NCBI GenBank assembly: GCA_002394605.1
Contig: DGUI01000010.1
Coordinates: 1-12,394, forward strand
DNA: 12,394 bases
Direction of reading: 5' to 3'
DNA from: Mageeibacillus sp. UBA4314
GTDB taxonomy: Bacteria > Bacillota > Clostridia > Saccharofermentanales > Saccharofermentanaceae
Part shown: positions 1 through 6,859 of the stretch, one piece after another
How positions within the stretch are numbered: position 1 is the stretch's first letter
How the letters are laid out: every line of letters starts with the position of its first letter
The notes under the pieces: generated by a model
The model's database searches: none
Told to the model about the DNA's origin: nothing
Seen by the model: only the letters and a program-made list of their open reading frames with translations
Made by a program: the position numbers and the translations under genes

Positions 1-58
1 TTGCCGTTGCCGTTGCTGTAGCTGTAGCCGTAGGAGTTGCCGTAGCCGGCGCAGTTGT
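1..58 (-). repeat. Thr/Ala codon repeat encoding the adhesin linker
   Basis: Codons for residues 1112-1130 read almost entirely as alternating Thr and Ala with two Pro. At DNA level this is a degenerate 6-bp repeat (ACG or ACA plus GCA or GCT), most regular at positions 1-18. Thr/Pro/Ala linkers of this kind commonly separate extracellular domains or precede a cell-wall anchor in Clostridia. Because the unit is 6 bp, gain or loss of a unit keeps the frame. The repeat continues past the window edge, so its full length is unknown. Confidence 0.75.
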
Positions 59-3000
59 AGGGCCAGCCACAAGAGATGTATTTGTAAATACAGAATCGTC
101 CTCGTGAACTATTGAAGTTACAGTCTTATTCTCGTCTACAGTTACCGTAACCTTATACTCTGTCTGATCGTATGTGTAAGTCTGACTGGAGTAGTCTATT
201 ACCTCTTTTACGGTAAGATCGAACGGCTGGTTATAAGCCCAGCTCGGGAAATCAGCAGGAATATCAACACTGTCAAACACAACGTTACCATCTGCATCAT
301 TCGTGGCAGTCAGATTGACATTAATGGGGCTATAGCAAATGAGGTTAAACGTAAATTCGCCACCATTAAGCTCGACAGGATTGCCACTCTTGTCAAGGAG
401 GACCTTTGTCGCCTTGACAACAAATGAAGATGCCTGTGATTTCTCGGTATAAGTATTGGTGATCGTAGTCTCTACACCAGCAGGCCCCTCTACAACCTTG
501 ACATCTCCCTCACCGGAAACTGACAGCGCGTATCCATCAATCTTTGTGCCTTCTCTTTCCTCCGTGACCGTATAGTCACCAACAGGGAGACCATTGATGC
601 TGAGGGTTCCACCGGCAGGAACATTCAAAGCCGTCTTAGTGGTATCTATTTCGCCACGCTCATTCTGTACATACATAGAACTGTCAGACGCGGGCTGAAC
701 GTATACCTTGTAAGATGTTGGAGCATCTGATCCTGTATAACTGTCAAGACCTTCAACGACCTTATTGATCCTAAGATTGCCCTTGATCACATCATAACGA
801 TTCTGGATCTGAGCATTAGCAGAAGTGTTTACCCATTTATTCTGGAACATATTCCACTGAGGCGTGAAAGTAACAGTCTTGTTTTGATCATGGCCATGTG
901 TACCACCAAGACGCCAATTCCATCTGTAACCTTCTACAGATGCGTCATCCTCTTCGATTATGTAATCATAATAGTATGTGTTTACATTTGTTGCGCGATC
1001 CCAATCAATAATAAGGATGTTCTTGAAAGTCAGAGTCTCTCCGCTCTTGATCTCAAATGGTGTCTTATCACCAAGCACACCGGTGGTCAGGCTTGTTAAG
1101 TACTTGCCTGATGTCTTTTCCTTAACATAGAAGGTAAATGTCTCATCAGCACCAGCTGTCCTTCCGGTTACATCCTTTGAGATGCTGAGTTCACCGGTAT
1201 TCTTCGCCTCATCATTCTCATACACATTTGTGAGAACGTCAGTCTTAACTTCATCTGCATTCTCAAGAGTTACTGCATCGGGTTCAAAAGTAGCAGAAAT
1301 GAGATTATAACCGGTAATCGCAGCTGCATCCTCATCTTCTTCAAATGTATATTCGTCTAAAGCAAGATTCTCAATCTTGATTGTCTCGCCACCCTTGACT
1401 GTAAGATATACCTTTGTCTCGCTCAAGTGACCTTCAAGATCCTTGATATACAATCCGTCAGAAGATCTCTTCACTGCAACTTTGTACTCAACACCTGCAG
1501 CATCAGCAAATTCTGAGGTTGAAGGTCCTTCTCTTAACAAAGCAGACTTCGTGAGTTCGATACTTCCAGTCTTGATGACTTTGTTAAAGAACGCTCCAAG
1601 ATCAAACTGAACACCAGACATGTTGGAAGGATTACTTTGTGTTCCATTTGTTGCATAAACGATGTTGTCACCAGTTACAGTCTTCGAGTACACCTTATAT
1701 GTAAAGTTTCCAGCCTGGTCAACAAATACACTTAGCTCAATCTCGATGTATCCGTCAGAATTAACGATGCCTGGAATGCTTGACTCAACATCATTATTCT
1801 CAGTCACCCTAAAGAAGAACTTGCCAGTATTATAGCGAACACCATCAATAATAACATCATAGTTATCTTCAGTAGGCTTGCTTATGACATGATACTCAGA
1901 ATCAATAGCTCTTTCCTTATCAGAAAGTTGTGAAGCACTAGTGTGGAATGATAAGGTGGGGAAGGTGACAGCTCCAGTAGATTTAACCGCCTTTTCAGCA
2001 GCATCACCTACTGTCGTCGTGTAACTATTATCTTTGTATTCCTGCCAAATGAAAGTGTAATCACCATCTTCAATTCCGATAGAAGTGTCTGCAACCACAA
2101 CATCACTATCAATATCGGACTTTGTTGCCCATTGAGGAGTAAATCCTTTTCGCATTGCAAAATGCATCTGTCCATAAGTATCAACACTTCCACCACGATT
2201 TAGGTAGTGAAATTCTATATGGTTGTTATTTACAGTTCCGCCTGAAACCAACCAACCAGAAATATTACCTCCAGTGAATTTTACATCCTGTGAATTAGGG
2301 ATAAGCATCGTGCCAGCCATGGAATTCAATTCAACCGGATTATCAGTTCTAATATTCCAAATTATTTTCTCACATAGTTCCTCATTTACTACCATGTAGT
2401 CGACATCACTGTCACTACCACCATAGGAACCATTTGTTCCCTTGGGACCTTCACCACCACCTGGCTTGGTCGTTGAACCGATTTTCTGTCCATTTGTATA
2501 CACGAAAAAATGCTGTGTGGGCATAGGATTACCTGCGCCATATGCGTCATCAACAACATCATCCTCAATATTGAATACTATGACAGTAGATGAATCTTTG
2601 TAAATCCTAAGAGTCCCATCATCCTTATTGATCTTCTTCAACATGTCAGAAGTAACATTAATATACACAACCTTATTCTTAAAAGCAGGATCATCAATAT
2701 TAACATCTATACCACCAACAGAATTATCAGAAATATATGAATCAGGAAGAACATAATCCTGAGAATTAGCTTTATCCGACAGTTTCTTTGACCACTCATT
2801 TTTGCTGTCATCGGAAATTTTATCAATCAGTCTATTAACATTTGCAGAAGCGTTGGGGTTTTCTGACTTGATTATACTAACCCTAGTAGAATTCTCTAAA
2901 TCACCACCAAACAGGAAATTACCGTTGGGACCACCACTAATATTATGAGTTGTCCCATCATATCCGCCAAAGGCTTCAGTTGTTGCTTCAAAATACAATG

Positions 3001-3391
3001 TGTGAGCAGTAGTATGTCCTAACTGAATATAGGGGGCCGATAATCCACCAGACTTATCAACAGCTCCAACAATAAAGTTAGCCGTTCCATCGCTAGGAAT
3101 ATAATCAACTTCATTTGCATCTGAAATGTGCGTGAACAAATTTGTGGCGAACGTAGTCTCCATATGACCATCCTGAACAAGATGATCTGCAACGATACCA
3201 TAATCCACCGCACCGCCAAGGATGGTAGCATAATTGATAGCAGATGCTGAATCCATCTTCGCCGGGAGCTGATCTGCAAGAACTTCATTCCAGTTGCCAA
3301 CGATAGATCCAAAGGAACTCATGGCAAACGTACCCGCCATCAGGGCTCCTGCCGTGACAACCGCTGTCGCTTTTTTAAGTTTATTGAACAT
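1..3391 (-). CDS. Large secreted modular adhesin (choice-of-anchor-A-like plus Ig-like isopeptide domains), C-terminus off window
   Basis: I translated this frame by hand and it is open for 1130 codons from ATG 3391 to the window edge, with no stop or frameshift. The start has AGGGGG at 3398-3403, 6 nt upstream. Residues 1-39 form a signal peptide (FNKLKK, then a hydrophobic stretch). Residues about 52-395 resemble the choice-of-anchor A adhesive domain: ILGGAVDYGIVA at 57-68, GHMETTFAT at 75-83, GTMLIPNS at 360-367 and HIEFH at 391-395. Residues about 400-603 are beta-rich and possibly pilin-like. Three CnaB/SpaA-type domains follow (about 607-726, 731-866, 870-983), then an FctA/Spy0128-like domain (about 988-1106). 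Candidate isopeptide Lys/Glu/Asn triads are K615/E684/N722, K739/E813/N864, K877/E944/N979 and K996/E1063/N1104. A Thr/Ala linker starts at 1112. I infer a wall-attached or extracellular adhesin. The ligand is unknown, and any sortase signal lies outside the window. The gene is monocistronic from its own promoter. Confidence 0.88.
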   Translation of the reverse strand, partial: MFNKLKKATAVVTAGALMAGTFAMSSFGSIVGNWNEVLADQLPAKMDSASAINYATILGGAVDYGIVADHLVQDGHMETTFATNLFTHISDANEVDYIPSDGTANFIVGAVDKSGGLSAPYIQLGHTTAHTLYFEATTEAFGGYDGTTHNISGGPNGNFLFGGDLENSTRVSIIKSENPNASANVNRLIDKISDDSKNEWSKKLSDKANSQDYVLPDSYISDNSVGGIDVNIDDPAFKNKVVYINVTSDMLKKINKDDGTLRIYKDSSTVIVFNIEDDVVDDAYGAGNPMPTQHFFVYTNGQKIGSTTKPGGGEGPKGTNGSYGGSDSDVDYMVVNEELCEKIIWNIRTDNPVELNSMAGTMLIPNSQDVKFTGGNISGWLVSGGTVNNNHIEFHYLNRGGSVDTYGQMHFAMRKGFTPQWATKSDIDSDVVVADTSIGIEDGDYTFIWQEYKDNSYTTTVGDAAEKAVKSTGAVTFPTLSFHTSASQLSDKERAIDSEYHVISKPTEDNYDVIIDGVRYNTGKFFFRVTENNDVESSIPGIVNSDGYIEIELSVFVDQAGNFTYKVYSKTVTGDNIVYATNGTQSNPSNMSGVQFDLGAFFNKVIKTGSIELTKSALLREGPSTSEFADAAGVEYKVAVKRSSDGLYIKDLEGHLSETKVYLTVKGGETIKIENLALDEYTFEEDEDAAAITGYNLISATFEPDAVTLENADEVKTDVLTNVYENDEAKNTGELSISKDVTGRTAGADETFTFYVKEKTSGKYLTSLTTGVLGDKTPFEIKSGETLTFKNILIIDWDRATNVNTYYYDYIIEEDDASVEGYRWNWRLGGTHGHDQNKTVTFTPQWNMFQNKWVNTSANAQIQNRYDVIKGNLRINKVVEGLDSYTGSDAPTSYKVYVQPASDSSMYVQNERGEIDTTKTALNVPAGGTLSINGLPVGDYTVTEEREGTKIDGYALSVSGEGDVKVVEGPAGVETTITNTYTEKSQASSFVVKATKVLLDKSGNPVELNGGEFTFNLICYSPINVNLTATNDADGNVVFDSVDIPADFPSWAYNQPFDLTVKEVIDYSSQTYTYDQTEYKVTVTVDENKTVTSIVHEDDSVFTNTSLVAGPTTAPATATPTATATATATA

Positions 3392-3424
3392 AATTATCCC
3401 CCTATTTTGCTTATATTCCCTTAT

Positions 3425-3453
3425 ATTCTAAAGGCTAAGGTTCAAAAAATCAA
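3425..3453 (-). promoter_or_regulatory. Probable sigma-A promoter of the adhesin gene
   Basis: Read on the minus strand there is TTGATT (3448-3453) and TAGAAT (3425-3430) separated by exactly 17 bp. These match four of six and five of six consensus positions. The expected start of transcription near 3418 gives a leader of about 27 nt that contains the AGGGGG ribosome binding site. The site lies downstream of the terminator of the preceding gene, so the adhesin is probably its own transcription unit. Confidence 0.6.
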
Positions 3454-3491
3454 ATAAAAAACACAAATTTTCACACATTTTTGCCAAACTT

Positions 3492-3512
3492 GTTAATAAT
3501 TCGTTAATAATT
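3492..3512. repeat. Tandem 10-bp direct repeat upstream of the adhesin promoter
   Basis: GTTAATAATT occurs at 3492-3501 and again at 3503-3512, an 11-bp period or about one helical turn. It begins about 39 bp upstream of the predicted -35 box. A small inverted repeat, ATACG-TTTT-CGTAT, sits further upstream at 3530-3543. Position and helical phasing would suit an activator or other regulator site, but AT-rich DNA can give such repeats by chance. No cognate regulator is visible in the window. Confidence 0.4.
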
Positions 3513-3549
3513 GACATAATGTGTAAGAGATACGTTTTCGTATTGTGCA

Positions 3550-3587
3550 AAAAAGCAATAAATAACGGTCCCGTAAATACAGGACCG
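3550..3587 (-). terminator. Intrinsic terminator after the zinc-ribbon gene
   Basis: CGGTCCCGTA (3566-3575) and TACAGGACCG (3578-3587) are inverted repeats with one G-T wobble, giving a stem of 8-10 bp with a tight loop. On the minus strand it is followed by a T-rich stretch that includes a run of six T (to about 3550). It begins 24 nt after the stop codon of the 3612-4724 gene and separates that gene from the adhesin. The T run is slightly displaced from the stem by TTATTTATTGC. Confidence 0.75.
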
Positions 3588-3611
3588 CCACGTAAATACT
3601 ACTTATATATC

Positions 3612-4724
3612 TCAATTGTTGCCGAAGATCATGTACAGGATGATCAGCACGGCTACTATAGCAAGGATCGTGAGGAATACCTTCAGCGCAGATACAGGTG
3701 AGTTGCCTGATACCCTGCCGGTCTGTCCGTTAACGGCAAAAGAGTATTCCTTGCCGGCATACTTGTAGTTGGCGATCCAGATGGGCGCCAATATATATTT
3801 GAAAGTAATGTCATCATAACTGGTAGACATAAACAGATTGTTTACATGATCAGCATGGTGATCTCTCCTGAGCTTATTAGACAGGTTGGACTCGAGTCTC
3901 CTCTTGATGATCGACTTGGCTACGTCCCATCCGTCATCAAGTCCCAATGTATATCTCTCGGCAACAAAGCCTGAGATGAACTGGGGATCGTAAGGTCTGA
4001 GCTTTGTGAAGTCGAACTCGGATACATTGCTGATGTAGGGATTCTTCGTCTTCTTGCTCGCATATACGACCTGGTCATCAATGAACTCCTGATAGATACC
4101 GCTGTAGTTACGCCATGTCGTAACGGTCTTATCCCCTTCCCTCTTATCGAAGCCGAGCTTCGCAGTATAGGAAGAAGTCGTGTTCGTGTCATAAGTCCAG
4201 AACGGGAGATAAAGTCCCTGGAAGTTCTCGGGCTTGCAGCTCTGCTTTGCCGCGTTGGGTGCGAAGAACTTGCCCTTCAGCCAGTTGGAGAACATTACCC
4301 CAGCTTTCTCATTAGACACCTCGAAAGGTACGACGCCCTGCGGTGCCATGACATTCTCGTCATTGTCAACAGGCATTACCTGCGTAGATCCGCAGAAAGG
4401 GCAACAGCCTGCCGTCTCTGCTTCATCATATACGGCTTCAGCCGCACAGTTCTTACAGATGAGGTTCTTGGTAGAAGTACCCCAGTCAAGGCTCTTCCTG
4501 AGCTTTGCAGACTCGAAATCGAGTTCTTCGATGTCCTTGCCCTCCTCAGGAGCCGGGATCTCCCTCATGTATCCGCAGAAGGGACATGTGAGCTTCCTTG
4601 TGTCAGGATCATACTCGATAGTGGCAGCACAGTTGGGACACTTCTTATCAGTAATGTCCATCGTAGTCTCGTGCTTGATGTTCTCCTCTCCGGTGTTGAT
4701 CTGGATGTCGTTTACCTCAGACAT
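3612..4724 (-). CDS. Double zinc-ribbon protein with C-terminal membrane anchor, unknown function
   Basis: This 370-residue protein starts at ATG 4724 behind a good AGGGGAG site and ends in TGA. Two four-cysteine zinc ribbons are visible: CPNC at 29-32 with CPFC at 47-50, and CKNC at 90-93 with CPFC at 108-111. A globular middle region of about 230 residues contains GLYLPFWTYD and APIWIANYKYAGKEYSF. The last 25 or so residues are a hydrophobic helix (about 347-366) ending in a short polar GNN, with no N-terminal signal. I infer a tail-anchored protein with its bulk in the cytoplasm. It resembles the loosely annotated TFIIB-type zinc-ribbon proteins of Clostridia, for which I know no established role. 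It lies 71 nt after the glycogen operon with no terminator between, so readthrough is possible, and its own terminator follows. Nothing in the sequence shows a helicase or transcription factor despite such database names. Confidence 0.85.
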   Translation of the reverse strand: MSEVNDIQINTGEENIKHETTMDITDKKCPNCAATIEYDPDTRKLTCPFCGYMREIPAPEEGKDIEELDFESAKLRKSLDWGTSTKNLICKNCAAEAVYDEAETAGCCPFCGSTQVMPVDNDENVMAPQGVVPFEVSNEKAGVMFSNWLKGKFFAPNAAKQSCKPENFQGLYLPFWTYDTNTTSSYTAKLGFDKREGDKTVTTWRNYSGIYQEFIDDQVVYASKKTKNPYISNVSEFDFTKLRPYDPQFISGFVAERYTLGLDDGWDVAKSIIKRRLESNLSNKLRRDHHADHVNNLFMSTSYDDITFKYILAPIWIANYKYAGKEYSFAVNGQTGRVSGNSPVSALKVFLTILAIVAVLIILYMIFGNN

Positions 4725-4764
4725 ATGATTCTCCCCTCTTTCTTAAGCTGAATATCTTTTTCTG

Positions 4765-4793
4765 ATTTTACAATAAAATAATAAATAAGTGAA
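4765..4793 (-). promoter_or_regulatory. Possible weak promoter for the zinc-ribbon gene
   Basis: On the minus strand, TTCACT (4788-4793) and TAAAAT (4765-4770, preceded by TG) are 17 bp apart, upstream of the AGGGGAG site and ATG at 4724. The -35 box is poor and the region is very AT-rich, so a chance match is plausible. The gene could equally be expressed by readthrough from the glg operon. Confidence 0.35.
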
Positions 4794-4795
4794 TG

Positions 4796-6859
4796 TCAGT
4801 AGATCACGAACATGAACGATCTCGGCGGCAGACCGCAGATCATCTTGCCTCCCCTGATCCCGCGGGTGATGAAGTTGTCGGTCAGGCTTACGAATGCCTT
4901 GGTAACCTTGGTTGCCGATACGACATCATCCTTGTCCTCGACTGACATGTAACAGGGCTTGTCTCCCCTGTTGATCAGGAGTGCGATCCTGGAACTGCCG
5001 TACGATTCTTTCCCGAAGAAATCCCTGCCATCCTTAAGATATCTCAGGCAGCAGAAAACATCTCCTTCAGCAAACAGCGTCCTGTAATGGCCTGTCCTTA
5101 AGCACCCGTTATCAGTCCTGAGGCGTGCGAGCCTTCTGATGTACGCCAGGTTCTCCTCCTGCCTGCCGGTGAGCCTGCCCCACGGATAAGTCCTCCTGTT
5201 GAAAGGATCCTTATATCCCTCCATCAGGATCTCATCGCCATAGTAGAGACAGCAGGCACCGATATAGCCGATCTGGATTGCATAAGCCATCCTTGCAAGT
5301 CTCGAACAGTCAGCATAGTCAGATGCGGACACCTTGAACTTCTGCTGTTCTTCCCTGGAATCTGAATCAACAGGTTTGGACAGCATCGTCATGATCCTCG
5401 GAACGTCGTGTGATGACACGAGGTTCATGATAGAATAGTAAGCTTCGGACGGATACCTTTCGCGGAAGCCTTCGAGGCGTGAATCCATGACGGCCGCATC
5501 GATGTAACCGCAGAGGAAATCCAGGACGATGTGCCTGAACGTATATCCCATGACGGAATCGTGAGTGTTGCCGAACATAAAGTCGCGGTATGATCCATAT
5601 GAACACTTGCAGGAAGCATCTTCCCACACTTCGCCGATCAGGATCCCCTCACCTTCTGAGTTGCGCTTTATAGTCTTCCTCATCTGCCTGATGAAGCTGT
5701 CTGGAAGCTCGTCCGATACATCCAGCCTGAATCCTCCGGCGCCTCTTCCAAGCCAAGTCCTGACAACGCCGTCCTCTCCGAAAATGAACTTCCGGTACGA
5801 CAGGTCATTCTCATTTACATTAGGCAGATCAGGGAATCCCCACCATGAATCGTAGAGCGGGTTGCCGTCCTCATCACGCCAGAAGTTGTACCATGACCTG
5901 TACGGACTCTCAACGCCGCCAACAAAGGACTTATAAGCACCTGTTCCGTCGTAGCGGTCAAACTTGTTGAAATATCTGCTGTCAGCGCCCGTGTGTGAGA
6001 ATACGCCGTCAAGGATTATCTTGATGCCGCGCTCGTCACAAGCCTTGACGAGCTGCTCAAAAGAGCCGTTGCCGCCTAGGATCGGATCGACCTTCTTATA
6101 ATCAGCCGTATCATATCTGTGGCTCGACCTCGCCTCGAAGATCGGATTGAGGTAGAGCACGTTGATCCCGAGCGACTTTATGTAATCTATCTTCTGCGTG
6201 ATGCCCGCCAGTGATCCGCCGTAGAAATCACACGCCAGATATCCCGTCTCAGGCTTGCCATAGATATCGACATCCTCATACCAGTCCCTGTGATAGACTC
6301 TCTCGGTCCTGTCGCTTGCAGATGTCATCCTGTCGAAATCGAAATCATCATCCCTGGCAAACCTGTCAGGAAAGATCTGATAGATCATCGCGCCCTTGAT
6401 CCTGTCAGGCGTCTTGAAATCCTTGTCGTAGACCGTTATCTGGAAAGCATACGGATACTTGTCCTCATCAGCGCCGACACGCGGAGGCTCATGGTATACC
6501 ATACCTTCGCCGTCCCTGGTATCCCCTGCTGCGACATAATACTTTACGTTATCCTCTTCATCGATGAACCTGAACCAATAAAACAGCAATCCTGATTCAT
6601 CGGGCAGCATCAGTTCGACCTTATAAAGCTCTCCCGCATCCGACATCGGCTCCTCATGATACGAGAATGAATAGAGGCCATACGTGTAGCACAGAGTCAC
6701 TTCCCTGCAGGAATGAGGACACTCGAGACAGAGACTGACAGATCCGCCCTCCGGCTGCGCGCCAAAGGGATTTCTGTATTTAGCAAGGCGCGAGGCGTGA
6801 TAAACACGCTCCCGCGCCATACTCATTTCAGGTTCTTTGATATTGCCCTCAAGATCCAT
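4796..6859 (-). CDS. Cytoplasmic GH13 alpha-glucan hydrolase, neopullulanase/cyclomaltodextrinase-like
   Basis: This 687-residue enzyme has no signal peptide. An N-terminal CBM34-like beta domain (about 18-130) precedes a GH13 barrel. YQIFPDRF is at 160-167. Conserved region I is DGVFSH (D284-H289). Region II, GFRLDVSDE, carries nucleophile D380. Region III, GEVWED, carries acid/base E410. Region IV, SSHD, carries H484/D485. All catalytic residues are present. The region V equivalent is FPDLPNVN (342-349), near the MPKLN of neopullulanases but not identical. I infer hydrolysis of alpha-1,4 (perhaps alpha-1,6) bonds in glycogen or maltodextrins. Exact specificity cannot be told from sequence. 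The ATG shares one base with the glgA TAA stop (TAATG), so translation is probably coupled; a GAGGAG lies about 14 nt upstream, inside glgA. It is Cys-rich, including C44, C47, C51 and C57, which fits a reducing cytoplasm. It is the last gene of the glg block. Confidence 0.9.
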   Translation of the reverse strand: MDLEGNIKEPEMSMARERVYHASRLAKYRNPFGAQPEGGSVSLCLECPHSCREVTLCYTYGLYSFSYHEEPMSDAGELYKVELMLPDESGLLFYWFRFIDEEDNVKYYVAAGDTRDGEGMVYHEPPRVGADEDKYPYAFQITVYDKDFKTPDRIKGAMIYQIFPDRFARDDDFDFDRMTSASDRTERVYHRDWYEDVDIYGKPETGYLACDFYGGSLAGITQKIDYIKSLGINVLYLNPIFEARSSHRYDTADYKKVDPILGGNGSFEQLVKACDERGIKIILDGVFSHTGADSRYFNKFDRYDGTGAYKSFVGGVESPYRSWYNFWRDEDGNPLYDSWWGFPDLPNVNENDLSYRKFIFGEDGVVRTWLGRGAGGFRLDVSDELPDSFIRQMRKTIKRNSEGEGILIGEVWEDASCKCSYGSYRDFMFGNTHDSVMGYTFRHIVLDFLCGYIDAAVMDSRLEGFRERYPSEAYYSIMNLVSSHDVPRIMTMLSKPVDSDSREEQQKFKVSASDYADCSRLARMAYAIQIGYIGACCLYYGDEILMEGYKDPFNRRTYPWGRLTGRQEENLAYIRRLARLRTDNGCLRTGHYRTLFAEGDVFCCLRYLKDGRDFFGKESYGSSRIALLINRGDKPCYMSVEDKDDVVSATKVTKAFVSLTDNFITRGIRGGKMICGLPPRSFMFVIY

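Noticed and set aside
1..58. Short repeats at the left edge as a CRISPR or satellite array
   Set aside because: The repeat unit is 6 bp, in frame, and encodes a Thr/Ala linker continuous with the adhesin; there are no spacers.
884..1099. Plus-strand 71-codon frame inside the adhesin gene
   Set aside because: The minus-strand frame is open throughout and encodes a recognisable Ig-like domain; this is a shadow.
3519..3701. Plus-strand 60-codon frame across the terminator region
   Set aside because: It runs through the terminator hairpin and into the 3' end of the zinc-ribbon gene, has no ribosome binding site, and its sequence looks non-coding.
4234..4728. 164-codon plus-strand open frame opposite the zinc-ribbon gene
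   Set aside because: The minus strand encodes a clear protein with paired CxxC motifs and a good ribosome binding site; this frame has no such support.
4765..4776. ATTTTA-TAAAAT inverted repeat after the GH13 gene as a terminator
   Set aside because: The stem is six A-T pairs only and has no T run at the right place; it overlaps the possible promoter instead.
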